A stretch of DNA of 64,000 nt from Hirsutella rhossiliensis. Its lineage: Eukaryota; Ascomycota; Sordariomycetes; Hypocreales; Ophiocordycipitaceae. Below, one piece after another: positions 9,888 to 20,533 of this stretch. Below the pieces are notes generated by a model. The model saw only the letters and a list, made by a program, of their open reading frames with translations, was not told where the DNA came from and searched no databases. Numbering within the stretch: position 1 is the stretch's first letter; every line of letters begins with the position of its first letter. The stretch is from the NCBI RefSeq assembly GCF_020360975.1, contig NW_025408677.1, positions 248,001 through 312,000 of the forward strand, written 5' to 3'. A program made the translations under genes and the position numbers.

Positions 9888-12800
9888 TTATGGTGCGCAC
9901 CTTCGGTGGCACGACTCGTCGTCTCCCTCGCTAAACTCCTTGCTGAGGTATCCGTCGAGGCATACGGTCGCCCCGCTACCCGGCCGCCTAAGCGCCTGCA
10001 CCCAGCCCTTCCCCGACGCCCAGCTCTCCGCGAAGGGTACCTCGCCCCAGCCCGTCCCACCGTCGGCGCCGCGGCCGTTTCGCTTTAGCCTTACGAGCGA
10101 TGCGTAGTCATAAAGGCAGAGGCCCCGTAGGAGCTCGCCCCTGTGCCGGTAGGCCTCGACGAGGGGGATCCTCGGCCCGGCCTCCTCGACGACGACCGTC
10201 TCGTCCGGCGCGTCGCCCGTCGCCTCCGCGCCGCTCGCCCGTCGGAGGTGCCGCCACCGGCGGAAGACGGCCCAGTAGAGCTGGTTCGCGTTCACGTACG
10301 CCCACGCCGAGCCGCTGCTAAATTCTGCCGGGTACCCTAGGAGGTGCGCGATCACCTCGACCTGCGACAGCGGCCGCTCCGTAAATACTCGGTTCGCCGC
10401 CTTGAGCAGGAACGTTCTCGTCTTGTTCCCCCCTATGGGGTCCGCCGCCGTCGCCACCCCTTCGGCCCCGCCCCCTCGGCCGGCGTCGCGGTCGGCGCCA
10501 CTTCCGTTGCCCTCTCCCGTCGGCTCTAGCGCGGGAAGGAACTCGGCCGCGGCGGCCACACGCTTCCACACGGGGTCCTCTACCTTCGTCGCATAGTTGG
10601 TAATGTAGTAGATTAGGGCCATGGTCTTGCGCTGCGTCGCGATGAACGAGATGTCGTGGTTGTGCCGTAGTCCTACTGCCATCGCCCGGTTCCACCGGTT
10701 CACCATGCTATGCGTCCGCCGGATCTCGAGCACCCCGTCCGCCGTCAGCGCCGTCCTCCACCAGCCTCCACGGCGCCTTGAACCGGCAGAGGTCCCCCTT
10801 CCGCGCCCTCGCGCCGAGCGAGTATTTTACGCAGGTCGCGCTATGCGTGTGGATCTGCGTCGCGCCGGCGCAGAAGTTGGCCTCCTCGTCGAAGGTGTCC
10901 GTGAAGCGCGCGACGTCGTCGAGCCGCGACGATATGTCCGCCGTGGCCGACCGCTCCGCCTGCACGGCGCAGTAACCTTCTGCGTCTAGCTCCTATAGCC
11001 TCGGGTCAGCTCGGGGCCCTTCGGCCTGCTACGGATGGGGGCTTAGGGGGGGTTATCATCTTAAGGCGGCCGCCTTACCTCGGAGAAGACGCTATCTACG
11101 TAGCGGACGATGCGCTCCCGGTACGCCGCCTGCTTCTCCGTATCGGGGCCGGCGAGCGCCTCGCCAAGGCCCGCGTTGCCCCTTAGCCAGAGGAGCCCGT
11201 GGATGTGGAGAGCGCCTCGCTCGTTGGTCTCGACCGCCCGTAGTACGCGCCGACGTGCCCGAACACCGACTCCTCCCCGACGTTGACGTAGTGCTCGAAG
11301 AAGAGCGTCATCTCCCGGTGGAAGAAGACGGCCGAGCTCATCGGGTCCGATATGGCCAGCTGGGTCCGCTTATACGCGGTCCCTAGGTCTCGTAGGAAGG
11401 CCTCGGCCTCGTCCGGTCGCGGCCGCGGTGTGCCGCTAGCCGCAACTTTACCAGGTTTGTAATGTCGTTCGGGTTCAGCGTGAACCAGATGGCCGGCACC
11501 CGTGCCTTATGATGAGGATAGTATCTTCTTCCGCATACTAAGGCGGCTCTCCCTCGACATCGGCTGCCGGTAGCCGAACACGGAGAGGGACCGGATGAGC
11601 TCCTTTACCCCGTCGTCGCTAGTCTTGCCCGTGGCCTCGAGCTCGACCTCGCCGCCTCGAGCCTCTGCGCCGTTAACGACTTTAACAGGCCCTCGACCCT
11701 TGCGAAGTTCTTCCTCGTGACGCATAGCATGCTGGCCTGGCGGTTCCTAGACCGTACGCCCATGTTAAAGACGAGGAAGGCGAAGATAGGGTGCGTCGCG
11801 AACCGGCCGCCGTGGCGCCGCAGCACGACGTCGGCCCATGCTTGGAGCTTCATGTTCCGCGTCGACATAAGGCCCTCCGCGACCCGCTCCGCCTGCGTGC
11901 CCTGGTTCCCGACGCTAGGGCCCGCGCTCTCCCCAGTGGCGTCCTCGTCGGCGAGCCTCGGCCCGCCTAAGCCAAAGGGGAACAGGGTCGGAAAGGCCTT
12001 TGCGAAGAAGGAGGCGTCCGCCGAGTCGGCGAAATCCTCGCCGCGCCGCACCTGTATGTGCGGCTCGACGTCGCCGCCATCGCCCTCCGCCTCTCGGGCC
12101 GCAGTCCCTACCCACGTCCTCGGGCCGGCGCGCGCTCCCTCGGGCCCGACGGCACCGCGGGCGAAGCGAATCTTCTCAGCATCGGCCACCTCTGGCGCCC
12201 CGTCCAACGGGAACATGCCGGAAGACGTCACCTCGTTGATTACGTCCCCGTCCTCTTCGGGCCTAGCGCCGTCCCCGTCGTCGTCCTCGCACGTGAGCCC
12301 GACGTCACGGCTCACGCACACCACTGGCGGCACCCGTGCGGCGGCGCCCCAGCTGGCCATCTCCGCCGCGTCGATCTCGACCTCGCCGTAGAGCGGATTG
12401 TTCTCCTTGAGCCAGGCTAGCGCCCTCTCCACCGCCGACCGCCTTACCGACAGCAGGCCCGATAGGTCGCGCGGCCCGGGCCTCGGCACCCTGCCACGAG
12501 ACGTGGATCTCGTCCATGACCCGGAGCAGCGGGTGCGGCAGCACCTTAGCGGCTAGGCCCTGCACGTCGTTTGGGAACACGGTAATGTGGCCCTTGACGT
12601 GCCTCGGGTACCTCACGCTCTGCCTCTGACCGCCCGGGATGCTGTACTTCGTCACGAAGCCGTAGCACGAGTTGAGTGAGATGAGCTTCTCCTCGAGCGG
12701 CGTGAGGTCCTTCAGCTCGTCGGGGTACGCGTGCTCGCAGCCGAGCCGCCCGTGGAGGTGCATGGCCGGCGACGCCCCCTCGCGCCCGGCCCATCGCGCG

Positions 12801-13190
12801 CACTCTACGCAGACCGGCACCGGCCTGCCCTCCGGGAAGCAGCTTCGGCATCCGAACCGGGACCGCCCGCCCCCCGCAACGCTGCTCCGCGACCACCCCT
12901 CCCACGCCATCTCCCTCAGCTCCCCCTTGGCTCGCTTCCGGTAGCATAGCGTGCAGGTCGCGATCGGCAGCGTGCCTGCGTCGTGGAACGCCCGGTAGAA
13001 CCTCCGCACCGTCCTCACCTGCCTCTCGCGCGGCACCGGCGCGCACCACGTCTGCTCGTTGGCCAGCCTCTCGCCCGCCTCGAACTCCTCGTCGAGGTGC
13101 CGCAGCGCGCTGGCCAGGTCCTCGGCCTGCAGCTCCTTCGTCTCGGCATCTTTTCACCCACCCTGGCGCGTTTCCGCCCGGCCTGCCCAC
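9888..13190 (-). pseudogene. Helitron A Rep nuclease region (DUF6570, Helitron-like N, HUH-Y2)
   Basis: N-terminal and Rep part of the Helitron protein, the HUH endonuclease that nicks and joins ssDNA. Minus-strand order: two CxxC pairs (CTLCYRK and CRSCFP near 12950-12830); a DUF6570-like block (EEKLISLNSCYGFVTKYSIP, then RYPRHVKGHITVFPNDVQ) near 12700-12550; the Helitron-like N block (FPTLFPFG, FAFLVFNMGVRSRN) near 12000-11740; the Rep block WFTLNPNDITN near 11490; the HUH motif ALHIHGLLWL near 11230-11180; and the tyrosine motif YYITNYATK near 10620-10585. An 86-bp GT-AG intron at 10993-11078 is conserved in position in B and C. One-base shifts occur near 12490, near 11640, and near 11240 (a G run just before the HUH motif). 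The exact start codon is uncertain. Confidence 0.85.
10993..11078 (-). other. Conserved intron in Helitron A Rep gene
   Basis: GTAAGG at 11078 and CTATAG ending at 10993 on the minus strand, after the codons for DSVFSE. Introns at the same place occur in copy C (48649-48734, also 86 bp) and copy B (21657-21738, 82 bp), which supports a real intron. Confidence 0.75.
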
Positions 13191-13273
13191 TACTAAGATG
13201 GCGTTTCCTCTTCTGCTCGTCTCTCGCCTGGCGTCTTATCGCCGCTCTACCTGCGTCCGGTTAGCTATCACCG

Positions 13274-14053
13274 TCACACGCCTTCACCTCGCTCTACGAC
13301 CGTACCTGCCGGTGCGCTATCTCTGCCGCTAACAAGCGGCCCGGCTGCGGGGGGAGTTGTGGCGGGGGCCTCGCCCCTGCTAGCCGGCCGGGACTGGATG
13401 GCTCGCGGCACGTGCTGGCTTCCGGCCGAGACTACGGCCGGGCTAGTCCCGCTCGACGGCGGCGAAGGCCCGGCGGCCCTCCATGTCGGCTGGGGCCAGG
13501 TATCCTGCGGAGCCCCCTTGCTTCCGGCCGAGGCTGTAGCCAAACCTATCCCGTTCGACGGCAGTGAAGGACCGGCGGCCCTCCATGTCGGCTGGGGCCG
13601 AATGTCCCGTGGAGCGTCCGAACTTCTCGTCTGCGGCGGCGAGGGCCCGGCGGTCTCCGCCGTCGGCAGAGACCGGATTTCTCTCGGTGCGCGCTGGCCT
13701 TTCCTGAGGCCGAGACGGCGCTGGGCCCGCCCAGCGGCAGCCAGTGCCCGCCGCCCTCGGTGTAGGCGGCAGCCGTTGCCGCCGCACTCGGTGTCGGCTG
13801 AGGCTGGATATCCCGCGGCGCGACTCGGCCTGCGCTGATCCTCCATTTCCTAGTCCTGGCGGTCTTCCCGCCTCGCCTCGGAGGCGCCTCCCTTGACGCC
13901 TCTTCTTGCTCTCTCCGAGGCGCCGCGACCGAGTGCCGGCGCTGCTGTGATCGGCCGGATCTCTGGTCCTGTGTACGGCGCTGCTCGGGCTTCTGGCGCC
14001 GGGCTTGCCCTGTCACCCGCTCCGGACTGGACCCTCCCGTTAGCTGGCTTCAT
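13274..14053 (-). other. Helitron A low-complexity N-terminal region
   Basis: Open in more than one frame on the minus strand and rich in Pro, Arg, Ala and Ser. In B and C the matching place encodes the long, unfolded-looking N-terminus of the Rep protein that starts MADSPA. I could not decide the start codon of the A protein, and a frame shift between here and 13190 is likely. The segment contains the 102-bp tandem repeat listed separately. Confidence 0.45.
13419..13700 (-). repeat. 102-bp tandem repeat (34-codon unit)
   Basis: Units start at 13419, 13521 and 13623, exactly 102 bp apart, each opening with CTTCCGGCCGAG or a decayed form (third unit CTTCTCGTCTGCG). The third unit has an internal deletion, and a partial unit precedes the first. 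In one minus-strand frame the unit reads as a 34-residue repeat with PQPTWRAAGPSPPSSG. Confidence 0.85.
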
Positions 14054-14915
14054 CGCGACACCGGTCTACCGAGGCCCCCGCGGACCTCTTGTCTTCCTCG
14101 CTTGCGCTGCCCTCTCCGGCCCCGCCTACTTGCGGTGCTACTGGGCTCCCGGCGTAAATCCTCGTAAGTGTAGTAACGGCGTATAAGTCCTTGCCTCGAC
14201 CATTCATCCTGCACTTGTCTTGCTGACTGGCACCCCTCCTGTGCGTACAGGATCCTCTAGGAAAGTCTATATATCTTACTCGTAGCTCTCTAGTACGTCT
14301 ACAGGCGTGCCGCTGCTCTTTACATTATACCGGCGCCGCCTTTCTATCGAGCCCGCCCGCTATTGCCCGCCGCTGAAGGCGGCGGGCTATACGGCCTCGG
14401 CCGGTCCTTACATGTAGGTCGCCAAGACAGCTTCTTCTTGCCTGTGCTTTGCATGGTACACTTTTTCCGTCTTGTCATCTAGGTCTTGTCGGTCAAAGCC
14501 TCAGTACGCCCCTAGACGCTCGCCTGCTGAATTTTGAACCCATGTCTTACACGTGTTGCGAATAAGTCTGCCTCCTTCTCCTCGAACATAGCTTCGCGCG
14601 TCCTGCTTGTCTTAAAACCCTCTACGTCTTACTAGACCGCCTTTCGAAGTTTCCTCTTCTCCTCTTGTCGCATTGTTCTATATACGCATCTTATAGACCT
14701 CCTTTATATAGGCTCCTTATCTTAGCCTACCGCTGACGCTACGTTGCTTCTTCGTTTAGGATCCTTTGACTTCTCTTATACACCACGGCCATTAGCCCTT
14801 CCCTACTACACTAAACTCTTAAGACGGCATATTGGTAGGGAGCACTCCTGCCCCTATGCCTCGCCGCTTATAGCTTCGCTCCGGCAACGTTGCTCTTCCA
14901 CTACACGGCCTCGCC
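14054..14915. promoter_or_regulatory. Divergent promoter region of Helitron A
   Basis: Non-coding spacer between the minus-strand Rep gene and the plus-strand accessory gene. It contains a GC hairpin at 14365-14387 (GCCCGCCG and CGGCGGGC around a short loop) and AT-richer stretches, including TATATATC near 14270. Copies B and C have spacers in the same position. A promoter role is inferred from the head-to-head layout. Confidence 0.4.
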
Positions 14916-16236
14916 ATGTCTTCGTCTCCGTCGGCGGACAGCTCTGCCCTGCACCTCCGCAAGCCCCTTGTCACTAGCAAGGGCGCGGGCGGCGACATGT
15001 CCATGATGTTCTTCGCCCAGCCTGACTGCCCCGCGAGGTTTGCCCACCAGGACGAGCACCGCATCAGAGGCCTTAACGCCGAAGCCATCGCCCGAGTCCT
15101 CCTGCCGGTGCCCTCGTGGCTGCTAGAGTCGGAGTATGCACCCCTCCGGGCCGAGGGCGACGATCTAGGGCCCTCCCTCTTCTTTAGTCTAAACCTCTCC
15201 ATCTACGGCCAGCCGGTCGTCGATACAGACTGGTCCGAGCAGTGGTTCTTTATGAGCGGCCGCGTTCACCCCTACGCCCTCTCCTGGGAGGTGGAGCGCC
15301 GCGACGGGCTCGAGGCCGGCCCGGACGATACTATTCTCTACACCGTGCCCGCCCTTATTGTCCGCGACCAAGGTTACCAGCCGTGGGCCCTCCCTTTTCA
15401 TTTTAATGCGCCTCCTCACCCACCGCCCCGCTGACTTTGCCCCCTAGCGTCCTGCCGCGCTCCTTGGCCTCTAGCGGCCAGTTCCCGTCTACGCCTCCCG
15501 TTGTCTCCTTCCATGGCGCAGTAGCCGGGCCTGGCCTCGACCTCCTACGTCCAGACTTCCTGCCCGGTCTCGGGCCCGACCAGCTCCGCTGCTGCGGCTT
15601 CGTCCGGCTCACGACCTACATCGCCCCTGGCCTGCCGGACAGGATTCCATTTAAGGCTACCACCCCTTCGAGGTCTTTGTTATCTTTCTACGTTAACCCT
15701 TGGGCCGTGCTATGCAAGAAAATCGCTGAAAAGCCTAACTCTTCCTTCCTGCCCGGCGTCCCTTTACCTGCACCGGAAAGGTCGTCGGCCTTCTCGACCA
15801 CCGCGTTATGCTCTTCCTTAGGCGCCAGACCCCATCCGCCTCCTCTACCTTCGATTCCGTCCGCGCCGCCTTGTACTCCGTTGCCGCGCCGGCCTCGGCC
15901 ACGTCGGCCCCCCCTTCCTCGGCCTCGGCCCCGACCGCCCCCGACCCCGTCACGCCGCCGCCTAAGCGCTCCCACCCGGCCCTTGCCGATACGCCCATGA
16001 AGAGGGCGCGCTTACAGCAGCAGCATTCGCCGCCTTCTTCGTCTTCGGACACCGTCGGCCCCGCCGCCCCCTCCTCCTGTCCCCCGCCAGCCGCTTCTTC
16101 GTCTCGACTGGACGGCATCCCGCCCGCTCCCGCTCCCGCTCCCCCGCCTTCCCTTCGACTCTATCGTCGCGAGCACCTCCGACCCGCCCGCTCGCCCTCT
16201 CCGCTATCGCATGCAGAAATAAGCTGCCTACTATAA
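14916..16236 (+). pseudogene. Helitron A accessory protein, family not recognised
   Basis: Plus-strand gene opposite to Rep-Hel, with homologues at the same place in copies B and C. Block 1 (from ATG 14916) holds GLNAEAIARVLLPVPSWL, SLNLSIYGQP and SEQWFFMSGRVHPYALSW. A 65-bp intron at 15383-15447 (GTGGGC to CCCTAG, branch-like GCTGAC) sits where B and C also have introns. Block 2 has PPVVSFHGAVAG and CCGFVRLTTYIAPGLP. Block 3 has FTCTGKVVGLLDHRVM near 15770-15815. A basic, Ser-rich tail with MKRARLQQQHS looks like a nuclear signal. A one-base loss in a T run near 15768 separates blocks 2 and 3, so the frame is broken as read. The alternating hydrophobic blocks could be OB folds of an ssDNA-binding protein, but that is a guess; no domain is recognised with confidence. 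Confidence 0.6.
15383..15447 (+). other. Conserved intron in accessory gene A
   Basis: Phase-2 GT-AG intron after the codons for YQP. Positional equivalents are 26537-26591 in B and 53556-53612 in C; their lengths differ, while flanking coding blocks are conserved. Confidence 0.65.
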
Positions 16237-16598
16237 ACCAATCGCTCTCTTACGCCTCCTGCCTTTACTAAAATGGAACGGGATACTATTCCTAACGCAG
16301 CTTGTCGCTGCAAAATTACTATTACTCTACGCATTGCCACGTTTCTCCCTTTATTAAAGGACAGTTTTGGCTTGCGAACCCGTTTCTTACAACACTGCCT
16401 GCCTCTAGACGTTCTCCGTGACCTTGTTAATGTCCCATGCGTTGCGCCTCGCCCCTTCTCTTTCCCTTCCTTACCATTCCCTTCTCTTGCCAGCTTGCCG
16501 CCGCACCTCAGTTGCGTTTAGCGGCGACGGGGCCCTGTAGTTGCGCCTCGCAAAGGGGCGTCTTTGTTATCTTACATTCCGTTCCTTAGTTGTGCAAG

Positions 16599-17276
16599 TC
16601 ATAGGGACGAGGGTCGCCGAAATCGGCGGTTGGTTCTACAAGGGCCGTTGCGGCGTGTGAGGCTGGCCTTAAGGCCGCCTCGACGGCGTTGCTTGCTTCC
16701 CCTCACTAGCTCCCTAGCTTGCCTTTGGCTTGCATCCCTTCTTGTGCACCTTCCAGTCCTCCTTTGGTGTTGCCTACTGCAGTATGCGACGGCCTGGCAT
16801 CGGCTGCACCTCCTCGCCCCGCCATCTCTCCACAAACCCGGCAGACCTTCCTCTGTGCTCTGTGCACCCTCCCCTTGCTTTTGCTTTGCCCCCATCCTCC
16901 CGCCCCCCTCCCCCGCCTCTGCCATCGTGTCCTGCATTTCCTGCCTCGCCCTTATTTCGCATCCTTCTGACCGCAGAATGACGACACGACCACGAGCACA
17001 AACGGCCTCTGCATGTAGGTACGATATCGGGCTCTGTAGAATCTCCTTTGCGACTTCGCCGCAACTCTCGCAGCGCGCCCCTGCTGCCTTCCGACACGCC
17101 GCCTCGTGCTCCCGTAGGATCGGCCTTATCCACTGTAGGAACAGTGCGCTGGCTTCGTGGTTCGGCCTCGCCTGGCCTACCTGCGTCACGAGCGTCTTCG
17201 GGATGCTATGCTTGTACTTGAGCTCCGTGGCCCCGAATTCGCACCAGAACTCCACGGAAACGTTGCAAGTGGCCAT
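16599..17276 (-). pseudogene. MYND zinc-finger protein fragment, probably captured host gene
   Basis: Minus-strand sequence inside Helitron A, absent from the matching place in B and C. The first part (ATG 17276) is open and has FWCEFGATELKYKHSIP and a CESCGE pair. Further on, MYND-type ligands can be recognised but in three different frames: CRVCGE, then RRCSRCQAVAYCSR near 16790, then EDWKVHKKGCK near 16740. MYND domains are protein-protein interaction zinc fingers with paired Cys ligands and a final His/Cys. Two frameshifts within the finger mean it is non-functional. Its position just inside the Rep-proximal (right) end fits gene capture by a Helitron; the donor gene is not in the window. 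Confidence 0.6.
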
Positions 17277-17560
17277 GCTGTAGTTGTTTTCATAACTGCT
17301 CGATCGGTAGCTAGGTAGACGCTTCTGCTCTCCTATTCGTGCCTTGGTGCCTCTCTTATACTCCCTTCTCTCTTACCCCGCAACCGTTATCATCGCTGTA
17401 TTTGCCTTCTTGCTTTTTCTCCCTCTTCCGCTGCGGGATGGTGCCCGAATGGCCAATTTATTTGCCTACCTTCTTGCATGCATTAGTTCCTGGCGCTACC
17501 GCCTGCTTGCGTTCTTTGCTCTCGCCCTCTGTCTTCGTCTTGTTTGTCTCAACCTCAGTC

Positions 17561-17672
17561 TTCGTTCCTCAAGGCTTTTTGCGCAACCCATGAGGGGTTG
17601 CCTTACCTGTAGGAATGATTATGCCTTGAGGAACGAAAGGCCTTGCCTTGAGGTGCCTTGAGGAACGAAAGG
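17561..17672. repeat. Helitron A/B junction with three stacked terminal motifs
   Basis: 17561-17575 is TTCGTTCCTCAAGGC, the right end of A. 17582-17602 is a hairpin (GCAACCC/GGGGTTGC). TGCCTTGAGG, the left-end motif, then occurs three times, at 17622, 17644 and 17654, the first and last followed by AACGAAAGG. The outer copies are inverted to the motif at 17561, so this junction can form a long hairpin. Confidence 0.85.
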
Positions 17673-18127
17673 ACTTCATTAGCGCGCGGGGAAAAAAGGC
17701 CCCAGACTGCTTCACCCCCACATCCTCCGCCTCTGATTGGCTGATTTATTTCCTCTTTCGGAATAAAAGATCCCGTGTGATTGGTCGCCGACCCTTCCGT
17801 CCCTCCCTCATCATTGGTCGCTGCCGCCTTCTCTTGCCCCTCTCATGCCTTGCCCTGTTTCCCCGTTTATACTCCTGTTTACCCCTTGCCAATGCCAATG
17901 CCAATGCCAACCTTTTTCCTTTCGTCCGCCGGTTTTCTTATTGTGTCTAAAACTTGCGTCTTTTGTCTTTGCCCTTTCGTTCATGCCTTTCTAGCGGGTT
18001 CTTCCTTCAAGTCTAAAAGTCGCCCTCGTTGATCGCTGCTGCCCAGTGCCCTTGTCTTCTTGCCCGCCGGCGCGCTCCTCCGTCTTCTCCCCCTCGTCAC
18101 CTCACCCTGACAACTCTCCTTGACTCT
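17673..18127. other. Helitron B left (3') non-coding end
   Basis: CT-rich non-coding end with ATTGGTC/ATTGGTCGC repeats and a short (CCAATG)n run near 17888-17908. Colinear with the left end of copy C. Confidence 0.55.
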
Positions 18128-20524
18128 TCAGCGTCGCCATCCGACCGACGCAAAGCTTCCTCGACAGTCCTCTCGCTTAGCACCTCCAGCCTGGCCTGCG
18201 CGGCGGTCATCTCTTCGGGGACTCGGTTGCCCACCAAGTCTCTCCCGCACCTTGGACACGAGCGTGATGCCGTCTAGCGTTCGACAGCGCGATAGCTGCA
18301 CATATAAGCTGTACGGGTCGCATTGCGAGGGCACGGCCCTTCCATCGACTTTCGTCGTCCGTGTCCCCCGCAGCTCCAGGGCCACGCGCTCTAGCGTTCT
18401 GCCCTGCACCTTGTAGTCCGTGCAGGCGAAGGCTGCTGCGCACGGCAATCCCTTCCGGCTGACGTCGTTCTGCTGCCACGGCCGCTTTCGTTGGCAGTGT
18501 ATCCTGACGCTCATCGGCGTTAACAAGATCGTGCCCGGCGGCATCCCGACGAAGTGGAGGTCCTTTGTCGTCGCCGATTCCAGTAATATCCCGCCGGCGG
18601 CCCGAAGTGGATCGTCATGTCGGACGAGATTCGATGCCCTGGGGACGCCTTGTCGACAATGACCTCCACCGCCGAGTAGCCGGCGCCGTTCACCAGCTTC
18701 AGCCCCTGATGGGTGTTGTGGTTCACGACGACCGGCATCCCGGCCACGAACATGAAGACGGCCGGCACGGGGATCGCGCTATCGTCGCCTTGATTGAGTA
18801 CCATGATCGCTTCTTCCTCGGTCGGCAGGCCCTCCTTCCACTTGTGCTCGGAGATGAAGATGCGCATCGTCGACCGCTGCTGGACCCGGAACGCCAAGCT
18901 TGCCTCCATGTTTAGGTTCCACCGATTCCTGTTCAGCGGCGTCACCACGGTGATGCCAGTCTCCCAAGGGATCCGCCTGCCCTCGCGGTAGCACCTGAGT
19001 TGAGGAGGTCCAGATCCGTGCGGTCCTGCACACCCTGCCGGATCCGCTTCAGCAGCCCTGCAATTCCGGATCACCGGCGGCGCGCATTTGCTCGTTCAAC
19101 ATGACGACCGTCGTGAATCTTCCACAGCGCGTGCGCTTTGTCGTGCTGGTGCCGCTGCTCGGCCTTGAACGAGTTGTCTACGTCCCACGAGATGGCCGCG
19201 CTCGGCAGGACGATCGACCTCTCTTGGACCGGCCGGAACTGCTGAAAGTCTCCGCAGAAGAGGACGATGGGGATCCCCGAAATCTTTCTGCGATCCGCGA
19301 AGCCGACAGAGTCGCTCGTTTATGGCGTGCAGCGTCCGCGCTCCGAGCATGCTCACCTCGTCGATGACAAGCACGTCCTTCTCCTGCCAGTCCATCCGAG
19401 ACTGGCCGTGGATGAACCGCTCCGCCCGTTTTGCCAGCCGCACCCCGTCAAGGTCCTTGGCTGTGTTCGCGCCGCCCGCCCTCGGTCTTTAGTGAACCCG
19501 CAGGCGGAGTGGATCGTGATGCCGTTGATCTGCGCCGCGGCAGTCCCTGACGTCGCCGTGATCAGCAGACGATTCGAAAGGCTCTTCCCACTGAACAGCT
19601 CGACGAGTGCCCCAATGATCCGCGACTTGCCGGTGCCCCTCGCCGCCGACGAACTGGCAGAGCTGGCCGGCATCGCCCTATTCGTTTGTCGCATCAAATC
19701 GAGCTGGCGGCATATTATTAGGAAAGCGATCGACTGCCTCTTGTTCAGCGTTAGCCGTGTTGACAACTCCTTGCCCGCCGCGAAGAAGGAGGTCGATGGG
19801 CCAAACTGGACGCGCATTCCCGCTTCTGCGTCGCTAGCCGTCTCGTCGGAGTCGGCTGTCGTCATTTCGACGTCGTCCTCCCGAAGCCGGTCATCACCTC
19901 CGCAACGCAGCTCGGCGATCGCTTTCCCGGACTGCGATTGTGGTTTGTACGCCTTGATCATTCTCTCCTTTCCTCGACGCACTTATCTGCTGCGACTTGA
20001 TAGCCTTGACCTGATCCTGCGGCGGTAGTGCGGCCCCGGAAAATACCCGCCCTGGCATGCTTATGCACCTCAACCCTTGTTCGGGAATCGCGATGGCCTC
20101 GAGCTCGGCCGTTGAGCAGAGCGCCGATTGCTGGAATCGACAGAGCTGCCGCATCATTGCCATGAGCTCCGGCGACTTGGCCGTCACCTGATTCGTGCCC
20201 ACTGCGCCTCGGACGACGTCGATCAGGCGCGTTGCGTCTCCGATGTTGTTGGACCGATATGTCGCTGCAAATTCTGCGCCCGCCTCGCCTGTCTCGCCCT
20301 CCTCGACGTGGGCGACCGTGGAATCGCCATCGCCGGATGAGGCCGCCCATTGCTTGGCGTCGCGCTTTGCGTCTTCGGCTGATCGTCGAAGCAGCTGCAC
20401 GTTGTCGACGAGACATGATATTCTCGGGGCCAGCGCCTCGCGCCCGCTCCCAGATGCTATTGATCTCACCTGTTTCTTCGCACAGAAAGGACTCCCACGG
20501 CACAAATAGCGCAAGATGCTGCAC
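18128..20524 (-). pseudogene. Helitron B Pif1-family helicase region
   Basis: Same helicase as in copy A, in pieces on the minus strand: FVPWESFLCEE at 20500; CRFQQSALCSTAELEA near 20110; a Walker A GTGKSRIIGALVELF near 19640-19600 with a one-base loss in the preceding Gly-rich loop; ATSGTAAAQINGITIHSACG near 19540; Walker B LVIDEVSMLG near 19370; GDFQQF-like motif III near 19250; VVTPLNRNRWNLN near 18930; FACTDYKVQGRT near 18420; and YVQLSRC near 18290. At least five frame changes are needed to read through. An SF1B helicase for strand separation is the known role; this copy cannot make it as read. Confidence 0.85.
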
Positions 20525-20533
20525 GGCTGCCCT

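Larger units (their letters stand above)
6841..17604 (-). mobile_element. Helitron A (Helentron-like), GC-rich copy
   Basis: About 10.8 kb. The Rep-Pif1 coding region runs on the minus strand (7413 to about 13190 or 14050), and an accessory gene runs on the plus strand (14916-16236). The left end (3' end in Rep sense) begins TGCCTTGAGGAACG, also found at the left ends of copies B and C. The right end carries TTCGTTCCTCAAGGCTTTTT at 17561-17580 followed by a GCAACCC/GGGGTTGC hairpin. GGAACG and its complement CGTTCC therefore occur near both ends, as subterminal inverted motifs do in Helentrons. Boundaries come from comparing the three copies and are good to about 10-20 bp. The element is much more GC-rich than B or C and is a divergent family member. 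Several one-base indels break its main gene. Confidence 0.8.
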
